64,000 bases of DNA from Pseudoruegeria sp. SHC-113 (GTDB lineage Bacteria > Pseudomonadota > Alphaproteobacteria > Rhodobacterales > Rhodobacteraceae). The notes under the pieces are model-generated. The model was not told the origin of the DNA and did not search any database. It saw only the letters and a list, made by a program, of their open reading frames with translations. The stretch is from NCBI RefSeq assembly GCF_025376885.1, contig NZ_JAHUBR010000001.1, positions 1 through 64,000 of the forward strand, in the 5' to 3' direction. Positions 37,821 through 46,621 of the stretch are shown here, piece by piece. Within the stretch, counting starts at the first letter, position 1. Every line of letters begins with the position of its first letter. Both the position numbers and the translations under genes were made by a program.

Positions 37821-38357
37821 TCAGTTGTTCGAATTGCGTGTGATGACATTGGCACCGAGCCGCTCCAACGCGGCGCGCAGGCCCTCATCGCCCACGGCGC
37901 GCGTGGTTTCCTGCGCTTGTGCACAGGCCTGCGGGCTGGGGGCGGGTTTCTCGGATTTCGGCGCGCCCTTGAAGGCGACTTGGCCTTCCGCAAAGCCCGT
38001 GGGCGCGGTTTGCGTGATGTGGACACGGGAGATGGCGGCATAGCCGTAGCAGGCGTTGACCTTCTCCACGATGCGCGGCAGCTGGGCCTGCAGCATGGGG
38101 GCCTGCGCGCCGGTGGTGAGGACGGTGAGCGTGGCGCCAAAGCCGCCGCGCCCGTAGCCGATCTTCACCGGGCGGGCCATGGCGGCAAGATCCTCGCCGA
38201 CGATCTCTTCCCAATGGGTGAGCAGGCGGGCCACGGCAAAACCGCGTGCCTCGGTGGCTTTGCGGATCTGGCCCTGCAACAGGCCAGAGGTGCGCTCAAA
38301 GCCGCGCATCCGCCGTGTCGGCGGCTTGTGCCCTTGGGTCTGTGCCTGCTTTGCCAT
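37821..38357 (-). CDS. dciA: DciA-like (DUF721) replication helicase loader
   Basis: The 178-residue protein matches the DciA/DUF721 family, the ancestral bacterial DnaB-loading factor. The KH-like domain covers roughly residues 20-105 (VARLLTHWEEIVGEDLAAM, with GATLTVLTTGAQAPMLQAQL), followed by a flexible, charged tail. An AAGGAG site lies upstream. It is divergent from mutY, with about 80 bases between them that must hold both promoters. Confidence 0.82.
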   Translation of the reverse strand: MAKQAQTQGHKPPTRRMRGFERTSGLLQGQIRKATEARGFAVARLLTHWEEIVGEDLAAMARPVKIGYGRGGFGATLTVLTTGAQAPMLQAQLPRIVEKVNACYGYAAISRVHITQTAPTGFAEGQVAFKGAPKSEKPAPSPQACAQAQETTRAVGDEGLRAALERLGANVITRNSNN

Positions 38358-38438
38358 CTGTCTTTTCGACTCCTTGGCGTTATCTTAACGCGGGCCGAGG
38401 CAGGCACCAGCGAAATAGAAAAACGGGGTGGATAAACA

Positions 38439-39488
38439 ATGCGTGAAACGGCCAGCGCCGAGGGGCTTCTGGAGTGGTACGATCGCCATGCGCGGGATCT
38501 GCCGTGGCGGGTGCCCCCTGCCGAGCGCAAGGCGGGCGTGGCCCCGGATCCGTATCGCGTCTGGCTGTCGGAGATCATGCTGCAGCAAACCACGGTGGCC
38601 GCCGTTCGAGACTATTTCGCCCGGTTTACCGCCCGCTGGCCCACGGTGGAGGCGCTGGCAGCGGGGGAGGATGGCGAGGTCATGGCCGAATGGGCGGGGC
38701 TTGGCTACTACGCCCGCGCCCGCAACCTGCTGAAATGCGCCCGTGCGGTGGTGGCCGATCACGGCGGGCAGTTTCCGGCCGATCACGCCGCCCTCCTGAA
38801 GCTTCCCGGCATCGGCCCCTACACGGCCGGTGCGATCTCGGCCATTGCCTTTGACCTGCCCGAAGTGGTGGTGGACGGCAATGTGGAGCGGGTGATGAGC
38901 CGGCTTTTCCGCGTGGAAACGCCGCTGCCCACCGCCAAGCCGGAGCTGACAGCGCTTGCGAAGGGAATGACGCCTAAGGCCCGCCCCGGCGACTATGCGC
39001 AGGCGGTGATGGATCTTGGCGCAACGATCTGCACGCCGCGCAGCCCAGCCTGCGGGATCTGCCCATGGCAAGGGCCTTGTTTGGCGAGAAAAGGCTCTGT
39101 TCAAGCGGAATTGCCCCGGAAACTGCCCAAGAAGCCCAAGCCGACGCGCTATGGGGCCGTCTTCATTGGACAACGCGCTGACGGTGCCGTCCTCGTGGAG
39201 CGCCGCCCGGAGAAAGGGCTGCTTGGCGGCACTTTGGGCTGGCCGGGCAGCGCTTGGGAGGAGGCGGAACTCCCCGTGCACGAGGCCCCTGCCCCCGGTG
39301 ACTGGGCCGAGCTGTCGGGCGAAGTGCGCCACACCTTCACCCATTTCCACCTGATCCTGACGGTGCACGCCGCCACCTTGCCGATGGGCACGAATCCGTC
39401 GCAGGGATATTTCCTTGAAAACTCCGCGTTTTCGCCGTCGGATATGCCAACCGTCATGCGAAAGGCCTATGAGCTGGCCCAAAGCTGA
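38439..39488 (+). CDS. mutY: A/G-specific adenine glycosylase MutY
   Basis: MutY removes adenine mispaired with 8-oxoguanine. The 349-residue protein has the HhH-GPD fold: the SEIMLQQTTV helix with the catalytic Glu, the hairpin LPGIGPYTAGAISAIAF, and then the [4Fe-4S] cluster cysteines in CTPRSPACGICPWQGPC (spacing 6-2-5). A NUDIX-like C-terminal domain, which recognises 8-oxoG, follows. Length fits. It lies 27 bases before the alkane hydroxylase gene. Confidence 0.96.
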   Translation: MRETASAEGLLEWYDRHARDLPWRVPPAERKAGVAPDPYRVWLSEIMLQQTTVAAVRDYFARFTARWPTVEALAAGEDGEVMAEWAGLGYYARARNLLKCARAVVADHGGQFPADHAALLKLPGIGPYTAGAISAIAFDLPEVVVDGNVERVMSRLFRVETPLPTAKPELTALAKGMTPKARPGDYAQAVMDLGATICTPRSPACGICPWQGPCLARKGSVQAELPRKLPKKPKPTRYGAVFIGQRADGAVLVERRPEKGLLGGTLGWPGSAWEEAELPVHEAPAPGDWAELSGEVRHTFTHFHLILTVHAATLPMGTNPSQGYFLENSAFSPSDMPTVMRKAYELAQS

Positions 39489-39515
39489 AACCGGGCTGAA
39501 ACAGGAGCGCCTCAG

Positions 39516-40649
39516 ATGCTGACCGCCGATCAACTCCGGCTCTGGCAAAACACCCTGCCGTTCTGGATTTCCCTCACCGTGGTGCCACTCGCCCTCCTCG
39601 GCGCAGGGCTGGGCGGCGGCTGGGTGCTGATCCTGCCCGTTTACGGCTGGGTCGTGTTCAGCCTGCTCGACGCGCTGACCGGGCTGAACGAGGAAAACGC
39701 CGATCTCGACACGCCGGAGGAGGATCTCTTCTGGTATCGCTTCATCACCATCATCTGGTTCCCGATCCAGTTCTGCGTGATCTTCGCCATGATCTGGTGG
39801 GTAACCCATACCGAACACCTCGGAACGGCAGAGACACTGGCGCTGTTCTTTGGCGTGGGCGTGATCTCCGGCACCATCGGGATCAACTACTCCCACGAAT
39901 TGATGCACCAGAAACCGGCCATCGAGCGCTGGATGGGGGATCTGCTGCTTGCAAGCGTGCTCTATAGCCATTTCCGCTCCGAACACCTTCTGGTGCATCA
40001 CCGCTACGTCGGCACGCCGCGCGATCCGGTGACGGCGCGCTACAACGAGGGCTTTCACCGCTTCTTCCCCCGCGTCCTGCGGCAATGCCCGGAATCGGCG
40101 TGGAAGGCCGAGGCCGCGATGCTCGCGCGCAAGGGGCTGCCTGCCTTTCACCCGAGCAACCCTTTCGCCCGATATGCGCTCCTGCAGGCCGGCTTCCTGC
40201 TGCTGGCCTTCCTGATCGGCGGCTGGATCGGTGTGCTGCTGTTCTGCTTTCAGGCCTTCGTGGCGATCTGGCAGCTGGAGCTGGTGAATTACATCGAACA
40301 CTACGGGCTGACGCGCAAACATCTGGGGGAGGGCAAATATGAGCATGTCCGCCCGCATCACAGCTGGAACGCGGCGCAGAAGGCGTCGAACTGGCTACTG
40401 ATCAACCTGCAGCGCCACTCCGATCACCACTACAAGCCCAACCGCCGCTTCCCGCTCCTGCAAACCTACAGTGCCGAGGATGCACCGCAGCTGCCCTACG
40501 GCTACCCAATCATGACGGCGCTGGCGATGGTTCCCCCGGCCTGGCGGCGCTACATGAACCCGAAAGTGCGCGCGTGGCGGCGGCAGTATTACCCCGAAAT
40601 TGACGATTGGTCGGCCTATAAGGCCGGGACGAATCCACTGCCGCGGTAG
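39516..40649 (+). CDS. alkB: Alkane 1-monooxygenase (AlkB hydroxylase)
   Basis: The 377-residue protein is an integral-membrane di-iron monooxygenase that hydroxylates n-alkane terminal carbons. It has about six hydrophobic helices and the histidine boxes HELMH (residues 127-131), a box ending HLLVHH (157-162), NYIEHYGL and LQRHSDHH. These are the AlkB/fatty-acid desaturase pattern. An AGGAG site precedes the ATG. No rubredoxin gene, the usual electron donor, is adjacent. It is unrelated to the AlkB DNA-repair dioxygenase at 63157. Confidence 0.92.
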   Translation: MLTADQLRLWQNTLPFWISLTVVPLALLGAGLGGGWVLILPVYGWVVFSLLDALTGLNEENADLDTPEEDLFWYRFITIIWFPIQFCVIFAMIWWVTHTEHLGTAETLALFFGVGVISGTIGINYSHELMHQKPAIERWMGDLLLASVLYSHFRSEHLLVHHRYVGTPRDPVTARYNEGFHRFFPRVLRQCPESAWKAEAAMLARKGLPAFHPSNPFARYALLQAGFLLLAFLIGGWIGVLLFCFQAFVAIWQLELVNYIEHYGLTRKHLGEGKYEHVRPHHSWNAAQKASNWLLINLQRHSDHHYKPNRRFPLLQTYSAEDAPQLPYGYPIMTALAMVPPAWRRYMNPKVRAWRRQYYPEIDDWSAYKAGTNPLPR

Positions 40650-40690
40650 ATCATCACGAAGCCGGGCAAAAAGACACTCAATCAAAACGA

Positions 40691-40719
40691 AAAAACCCCG
40701 CCGTTAGACAACGGCGGGG
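40691..40719 (-). terminator. Intrinsic terminator of ccrM
   Basis: Ten-base arms CCCCGCCGTT (40696-40705) and AACGGCGGGG (40710-40719) with a four-base loop. On the minus strand the hairpin is followed by a T-run (TTTTTTCGTTTT), placed about 60 bases past the ccrM stop. Confidence 0.88.
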
Positions 40720-40781
40720 AAGTAGGTGCCTAGAGTCAGGCCACAGGCACCGGCGGTAACTTTGTTGTTCTGAAATCAGGA

Positions 40782-41894
<1,113 letters not shown>

Positions 41895-41930
41895 TTACTG
41901 CCTCGATAGTCGGCACTCTTTTGGTGCCAT

Positions 41931-42028
41931 TTATTGTGGATAAAGATGAGACACTGGGGATTCTTCGTCAATTTCTTTTTTAAAACAGGGCCTTATGATT
42001 TAGCCTTGATACAAGATATTGTGGATAG
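41931..42028. promoter_or_regulatory. DnaA-box-like and GANTC sites upstream of ccrM
   Basis: On the minus strand, 41943-41935 reads TTATCCACA, a perfect match to the DnaA box consensus. A second copy, CTATCCACA, is at 42028-42020 in the last codons of rnhB, with one mismatch. A GATTC (GANTC) site lies between them at 41959-41963. All are within about 140 bases upstream of the ccrM start, where the promoter should be. A role in cell-cycle control of ccrM is inference. Confidence 0.55.
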
Positions 42029-42623
42029 GTTTGAACGAACGCCTATGGTGTGGGGTCAACCCGTTTTTTTCCAAAGCGGCCAGATGTTGCTTCGTGCCGT
42101 AGCCCGCGTTGCGCTCCCAGCCGTAGCCGGGGTGCTGTTGCGCCAATCCCACCATGATGCGGTCACGTTCCGTCTTGGCCACGATAGAGGCCGCCGCGAT
42201 CGACAGGCAGCGCCCGTCGCCTTTCACCACGGCCTCTGCCGGGGCCTGCAGCCCGTCGGGAATCCGGTTACCGTCGATCAGCAGGTGATCGGCCTGCACC
42301 GCCAGCCCCTCCACCGCACGGCGCATCGCCAGCATGGAGGCCTGCAGGATGTTGATCCTGTCGATCTCTTCCACGCTTGCATGGGCCACCGAAACCACAG
42401 CCACCTCCATCAGCGCCTCATAAAGCGCCTCGCGCTTCTTCTCCGAAAGCTTCTTGGAATCGTTGAGCCCTTGGGGGATGCGCTCAGGGTTAAGAATCAC
42501 GGCGGCGGCCGTGACGGGGCCGCAGAGCGGGCCACGGCCCACTTCATCCACTCCGGCGATCGCGCTGCGGCCCAGCGCCATCGCGGCGCGCTCGAAACTG
42601 AAATCGGGTGCTGTTTGTACCAT
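42000..42623 (-). CDS. rnhB: Ribonuclease HII
   Basis: RNase HII cuts RNA at ribonucleotides embedded in DNA. The 207-residue protein shows the opening signature [20 protein letters not shown] with the first catalytic Asp-Glu, then [15 protein letters not shown] and the later LLIDGNRIP and [15 protein letters not shown] motifs. Length is normal. It lies about 110 bases upstream of ccrM on the same strand, an arrangement that links RNA removal from replicated DNA with its methylation in one region. Confidence 0.95.
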   Translation of the reverse strand: MVQTAPDFSFERAAMALGRSAIAGVDEVGRGPLCGPVTAAAVILNPERIPQGLNDSKKLSEKKREALYEALMEVAVVSVAHASVEEIDRINILQASMLAMRRAVEGLAVQADHLLIDGNRIPDGLQAPAEAVVKGDGRCLSIAAASIVAKTERDRIMVGLAQQHPGYGWERNAGYGTKQHLAALEKNGLTPHHRRSFKPIHNILYQG

Positions 42624-42660
42624 GCCCCCGTTAAGCCCCGACTGCCGCGCAGCTGCAATG

Positions 42661-42686
42661 AAAAAGGGCGGGGTTGATCCCCGCCC
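42661..42686 (-). terminator. Intrinsic terminator of the Cys-repeat protein gene
   Basis: Eight-base arms GGGCGGGG (42666-42673) and CCCCGCCC (42679-42686) with a five-base loop. On the minus strand the hairpin is followed by TTTTTCATT. It lies 41 bases after the stop of the gene at 42728. Confidence 0.85.
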
Positions 42687-42727
42687 CCCGGCGCTTGGGT
42701 GCGCCGTGCTGCTCGACTTGGAAAGCG

Positions 42728-43204
42728 TCAGTTGCGGGCCTGATGCCAGAAGCCATAGCGGCGCAGGCAGCTGGGCTCATAGACGTTGCGCTTGCCATCG
42801 CGGAAGGTGTGAACTTTTTTCAGGCATTGCTTCGGCAGCTGGTTTTCATAGCGGTAGCTCTGGCGCAGGCAGGAGCGGGAATAGCCGCGATAGGTGCCGT
42901 CCTTGCCGCGAAAGGTGGCAAGGCAGCTCGTAGGCAGCAGCTTGGTGCCCTTGCCCGGCTTCCAGGTCTGCTCGCGGTCGCGGTAGGGCGTGTAGGGCAG
43001 CGGCGAAGGGCCGGGGCGCTCGGCCTTGCGGCGCGGCGTGTCGTCATTGGCATCGGCAATCGCGCTGCCGATCACAAAGAGCGCCGTCGCCCCCAGCAGG
43101 ATCTTGGCGATGTCGTCTGAATCGGCGGCCCGGGCTCTTCCGGCGTTCACCGAGGTCACGATCAGCGTGACGATGGCGATCAGGGTGATGAATGTCTTGT
43201 TCAT
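42728..43204 (-). CDS. Exported protein with a tandem Cys repeat, unknown function
   Basis: I do not recognise the family. The 158-residue protein has a signal peptide ([21 protein letters not shown]), then a second hydrophobic stretch ([16 protein letters not shown]) that may anchor it. The C-terminal 65 residues hold two related units: LPTSCLATF...SRSCLRQ and LPKQCLKKV...EPSCLRRYG, each with two cysteines about 20 residues apart, suggesting two disulfides. The region between is Pro/Arg-rich. The start at 43204 follows AGGAG. It is divergent from the next gene and has its own terminator. Confidence 0.65.
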   Translation of the reverse strand: MNKTFITLIAIVTLIVTSVNAGRARAADSDDIAKILLGATALFVIGSAIADANDDTPRRKAERPGPSPLPYTPYRDREQTWKPGKGTKLLPTSCLATFRGKDGTYRGYSRSCLRQSYRYENQLPKQCLKKVHTFRDGKRNVYEPSCLRRYGFWHQARN

Positions 43205-43358
43205 GGCGGTGCTCCTATAAGGGTTGGATCCGGCCCAGGTGGCCTGTGTGAGCCCAACCTGCCCGACACCGCGAAAGACAAACAATATCAGCCACTTGTT
43301 ACTACATAACCGGCGAATGTCATTGCATAACACGCCGCTTTGGCCCCATGTTCCCCCC

Positions 43359-43649
43359 ATGAAACACACGCTCACCCTCTCCCTCGCGCTGCTGCTGGCC
43401 ACTCTGGCTGCCCCTGCCAGCGCCGCCTGCTACGCCGACTACAAGGCCAAGCAGGACAATCCGCTTCGGCTGCACTACGGTGTGGCCAAACTGCCCGATG
43501 ACGCCTGCTCCAAGACGCAGGCCGCGGATGTGCTGGCCAAAAAGCTGTCCAAGGACGGCTGGAGCCTGCTCAACGTGATCTCCGTCTTCGACGATTCGGG
43601 CCTTGCGGCAAAACGGGAGAACGCCGGTGACTTCTACCTCCGCTACTGA
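43359..43649 (+). CDS. Small secreted protein, unknown function
   Basis: A 96-residue protein with a clear signal peptide ending APASA. The mature part is about 74 residues, with two cysteines (in ACYADYKAK and DDACSKTQ) that could form one disulfide, and a hydrophilic C-terminus ending DFYLRY. The family is not recognised. Its last 23 bases overlap the start of a membrane-bound winged-helix regulator, so the two are translationally coupled. It could be a ligand-binding or sensing partner of that regulator in the periplasm, which is inference. Confidence 0.7.
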   Translation: MKHTLTLSLALLLATLAAPASAACYADYKAKQDNPLRLHYGVAKLPDDACSKTQAADVLAKKLSKDGWSLLNVISVFDDSGLAAKRENAGDFYLRY

Positions 43650-44325
43650 CCTGCGCCGGTCCGCGGCCCGCGTGCTGAGCCTTGGGATCGGGGCCGTCGT
43701 TGTGCTGCTCGCGGGCGTTGCCGGCTTTCTGCTGCTCACTTTGCCCAGCGCCAATGCCTTCAATGAGAAGGTGGAACGGCTCTTCGTGGAAAACGACGAT
43801 CTGACGTCAAACGCCGAGATCAAGCTGCTGGAGATCCTCGCCCAATCGGGCACTGCCTTCTCCGATACACTGAGTTCCTACCGGATGGTGATCTTCGTGC
43901 TTCTGGTTTTCGCCGCGATCATGCTGGTGGCCACGGTGATCTTTCTTTTTGCACTGCTGGTGCTGAACCGCCGCATGGGGGAGATCGAGCGCTCCGGCAT
44001 TCAGGTGAATTCCCTGCTGATCAGTCGCGAGGAAAACACGGTTTACCTGAACAACATGGAGTTCAAGCTCACCGCCGCCGCCATCGAAACGCTTGGCATC
44101 CTCGCCGAAGCGCGGCTGGATGAGGAAGTGCTGAACGGGGTGCAGATCGAGGCGATGGTCTCGGGCAAATCCGAGGCCGATTGCGACGAGGCCGCCGGGG
44201 CCACGCGCATCAAGCGCCTGCGCGATGCGCTGGGAAACCAGATCGTGAGCGAACTTCTGGTGAAAACCATCGCCAGACGCGGCTACCTGCTCGCCATCGA
44301 CAAAGACGTCATCCGGATGATTTGA
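43627..44325 (+). CDS. Membrane-anchored winged-helix regulator (ToxR-like, reversed order)
   Basis: The start is the GTG at 43627, six bases after GGGAGA; an upstream TTG at 43603 is weaker. The 232-residue protein has two hydrophobic helices at about 17-39 and 87-113, joined by a loop of about 45 residues. Arg-rich flanks (LRRSAAR, LNRRMGEIER) predict N-in, loop out, C-in. The C-terminal 135-224 segment matches the OmpR/PhoB winged helix: an N-terminal strand (TVYLNNMEFKLT), then helices, then RIKRLRDALGN as a recognition-helix region, then KTIARRGYLL as the wing. Function unproven. Confidence 0.72.
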   Translation: MTSTSATDLRRSAARVLSLGIGAVVVLLAGVAGFLLLTLPSANAFNEKVERLFVENDDLTSNAEIKLLEILAQSGTAFSDTLSSYRMVIFVLLVFAAIMLVATVIFLFALLVLNRRMGEIERSGIQVNSLLISREENTVYLNNMEFKLTAAAIETLGILAEARLDEEVLNGVQIEAMVSGKSEADCDEAAGATRIKRLRDALGNQIVSELLVKTIARRGYLLAIDKDVIRMI

Positions 44326-44333
44326 GAAAAAGT

Positions 44334-44367
44334 AAGGGGGAGCGTTTTTGGCCCACCGCTCCCCCTT
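44334..44367 (+). terminator. Terminator hairpin after the membrane regulator gene
   Basis: Eleven-base perfect arms AAGGGGGAGCG and CGCTCCCCCTT flank a 12-base loop, starting 9 bases after the stop codon. There is no T-run on the plus strand, although the loop contains TTTTT. Confidence 0.6.
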
Positions 44368-44418
44368 GTGATCCGTCAGCGTCGAGAGAAAGAGAGCTTG
44401 CAGGACGCGCCGGATTAT

Positions 44419-44480
44419 CTGTTAGCGCAAACATAACAGGCGACAAGCGCTTGGACAAGGGCTTATTTGCCGCTAACAAT
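44419..44480. promoter_or_regulatory. Putative LacI-type operators upstream of the regulator gene
   Basis: At 44420-44433 the sequence TGTTAGCGCAAACA is a near-palindrome, one step from TGTTAGCGCTAACA. An inverted copy of the TGTTAGCG half lies at 44471-44478 (CGCTAACA). Both sit within about 95 bases upstream of the LacI-family gene, which suggests autoregulation. The form fits the CpG-centred operators typical of this regulator family. Confidence 0.5.
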
Positions 44481-44512
44481 GGGATACGCGCGTTTGTCGG
44501 GAGCAAGACGAT

Positions 44513-45547
44513 TTGAAAAACGGTGACACGGCCGAGACCACACGATCCCTGACCCTGCGGGATGTTTCCGAAGCCTCCGGCGTGAGCGAGATGACCGTCT
44601 CCCGCGTGCTGCGCAACCGGGGCGATGTGTCCAAGGACACGCGCAAGAAGGTGCTCGATGCCGCCAAGCGGCTGGGCTACGTGCCCAACAAGATCGCGGG
44701 TGCGCTGGCCTCCAAACGGGTGAACCTTGTGGCGGTGGTGATTCCGTCGATGTCCAACATGGTGTTTCCCGAGGTGATGTCCTCCATCACGGCGGAACTG
44801 GATGACACCGAGCTACAGCCGGTGGTGGGCCTGACGAATTACATCCCGGAGCAGGAAGAAAAGGTACTCTACGAGATGCTCTCGTGGCGGCCCTCCGGCG
44901 TGATCGTGGCCGGACTGGAGCACACCGAGGCCTCCCGCGCCATGCTGCGCAATGCGGGCATCCCCGTTGTCGAGATCATGGATGTGGACGGCGATCCGAT
45001 CGACACCGCCGTTGGCATCTCCCACCGCCGGGCCGGGCGCATGATGGCGCAGGCGATCCTGAAAGCGGGCTATGAGCACATCGGGTTCCTCGGCACCAAG
45101 ATGCCGCTAGACCACCGCGCCCGTAAACGCTTTGAAGGCTTCACGGAAGCTTTGGCGAAAGCGGGATGCGAGATCGAAGATCAGGAGTTCTACTCCGGCG
45201 GTTCCGCCCTGAAGAAGGGCCGCGAGATGACGCAAGCCATGCTGGAGCGCTCGCCGGAGTTGGATTTTCTCTATTTCTCCAATGACATGATCGGCGCGGG
45301 CGGGCTTCTGTACCTGCGCGAGCAGGGCATCGACGTGCCCGGCCAGATCGGCCTTGCCGGGTTCAATGGCGTGGAGCTACTGGACGGCCTGCCCCAGCAA
45401 CTGGCCACGATGGACGCCTGCCGTACCGAGATCGGCGCCATCGCCGCCCGGATCATCGCAGGCCGCACCGCGGGTGAAGAGGATGATTACGGCCAGCGCG
45501 TGGAGCTGACGCCGAAAATTCAGTACGGCCAGACGCTGAAGCGGTAG
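44513..45547 (+). CDS. LacI/GalR-family transcription regulator
   Basis: The 344-residue protein has an N-terminal helix-turn-helix (TLRDVSEASGVSEMTVSRVL) followed by a hinge helix (NKIAGALASKR) and a periplasmic-binding-like sugar-sensing core. It most resembles the GntR-type (gluconate) branch, but no sugar genes adjoin it, so the ligand is open. The start is a TTG with a GGGAG site about 11 bases upstream; no better in-frame ATG or GTG lies before the HTH. The operator-like repeats just upstream argue for self-repression. Confidence 0.88.
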   Translation: MKNGDTAETTRSLTLRDVSEASGVSEMTVSRVLRNRGDVSKDTRKKVLDAAKRLGYVPNKIAGALASKRVNLVAVVIPSMSNMVFPEVMSSITAELDDTELQPVVGLTNYIPEQEEKVLYEMLSWRPSGVIVAGLEHTEASRAMLRNAGIPVVEIMDVDGDPIDTAVGISHRRAGRMMAQAILKAGYEHIGFLGTKMPLDHRARKRFEGFTEALAKAGCEIEDQEFYSGGSALKKGREMTQAMLERSPELDFLYFSNDMIGAGGLLYLREQGIDVPGQIGLAGFNGVELLDGLPQQLATMDACRTEIGAIAARIIAGRTAGEEDDYGQRVELTPKIQYGQTLKR

Positions 45548-45640
45548 GTCGATCCGCGCCTAAGGTGCTTTTCTGACTCAAAGGCGGTGGGGGCTCTGTT
45601 CAGCACCGCCTCCACAAATATATTGCCGGCAAAGCCGGCC

Positions 45641-45673
45641 AGCCCCCTCCCCTTTCCCCGGGAGGGGGCTTTG
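45641..45673 (+). terminator. Convergent-region terminator
   Basis: Eleven-base arms AGCCCCCTCCC (45641-45651) and GGGAGGGGGCT (45660-45670) with an eight-base loop, followed by TTG, lie between the converging LacI and Tag-like genes. A smaller GCCGGC/GCCGGC hairpin is just upstream. It may serve both genes. Confidence 0.55.
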
Positions 45674-45719
45674 CCCCCACCCAGGCTATGGGGCTGTCCC
45701 CAAACCAGCCGAAGCACGT

Positions 45720-46391
45720 TCACCCACAACTCATCGCCAGCACCCGACTGATTTCCGTCAGCGACCGCCCGCTTTCGGCCTTCCAGCCGTTGAACGCCTC
45801 CTGCACCGCCACAAGCGCCTTTTTCGACGTCGGCGGTTTGTCGATCACCCCTTCCGCGATCAGCCGTGCCACCACATCGCGCGACAGGATGAAGCTCTCC
45901 TTGCCCATCATCCGCAGCATGTATTGCCCCGAGGTGCCGCCGAGCCGAGAGCCCTCCTTCTTGATCAGCGCCAGAAGCCCGATGTAATCCTCCGACGGCC
46001 AGTCCGCGAAACAGCGCGCTGCACTGCCATGGCCGCGGGCGAGATCCAGAAGGAACACGGCATTTTCCTGGACCGTGCGGATCTTGGTGCCATTGCGCAC
46101 GATGGCGGTATCGGTGAGCAGGCTGTCGAACCATGCGTCATCCATCATCGCGCAGGCGCCCGGATCGAACCCTTTGAAGGCCGTCTCGAAACCGGGCCAT
46201 TTCGCCTCGATCACCTTCCAGCTGAACCCGGCCTGAAACACCGCCTTCGTCATCTGCGAAAGCCAACGATCATCGCCAATCTGCGCCAGTTCGGCAGGCG
46301 ATTTTGGCGGCGTGAGCTGCGCCACAACGGCCTGCACCCCCCCGTGCCGATTGCCGGAAATTTCGAGTATTTCGTCAAACGTGCGCATCAT
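45720..46391 (-). CDS. DNA-3-methyladenine glycosylase I-like protein
   Basis: The 223-residue protein resembles the Tag/3-methyladenine glycosylase I family in its helical layout. The segment LTKAVFQAGFSWKVIEAKWPG-like region (seen as MTKAVFQAGFSWKVIEAKWP) and the FDPGACAMMDDAW stretch are typical. Family members excise 3-methyladenine. It is a divergent member, and the zinc-binding residues of E. coli Tag are not all visible. Two adjacent ATG codons can start it after a run of G; the first is given. Confidence 0.6.
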   Translation of the reverse strand: MMRTFDEILEISGNRHGGVQAVVAQLTPPKSPAELAQIGDDRWLSQMTKAVFQAGFSWKVIEAKWPGFETAFKGFDPGACAMMDDAWFDSLLTDTAIVRNGTKIRTVQENAVFLLDLARGHGSAARCFADWPSEDYIGLLALIKKEGSRLGGTSGQYMLRMMGKESFILSRDVVARLIAEGVIDKPPTSKKALVAVQEAFNGWKAESGRSLTEISRVLAMSCG

Positions 46392-46534
46392 GCCCCCCCT
46401 CGGCTCTCCATCCGGTGCCAGCTTACCCCAGCCCGCGCCCCGGTCAGCCCCCGAAATTTCGCATGCCTCCCAAGCGCAGGCGCGTGGCGGGCGGTTTACA
46501 GCGGCCTTGAGTTTGTGACACTACAGGCACGCGT

Positions 46535-46611
46535 GGCCCCGTGGCTCAACTGGATAGAGCAGCCCCCTCCTAAGGGGCAGGTTGCAGGTTCGAATCCTGC
46601 CGGGGTCACCA
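46535..46611 (+). tRNA. tRNA-Arg (CCT anticodon)
   Basis: The cloverleaf folds cleanly. Acceptor GGCCCCG (46535-46541) pairs with CGGGGTC (46601-46607) with one G-T pair. The D-stem GCTC/GAGC, the anticodon stem GCCCC/GGGGC and the T-stem GCAGG/CCTGC with loop TTCGAAT are all present. The anticodon CCT at 46569-46571 reads AGG arginine codons. The discriminator is A, and CCA is encoded (46609-46611). Confidence 0.95.
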
Positions 46612-46621
46612 GCCCATCACG

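Noticed and set aside
46535-46611. tRNA-Arg as an integration site for a genomic island
   Set aside because: No integrase, no repeated tRNA 3' end and no change in gene type appear on either side.
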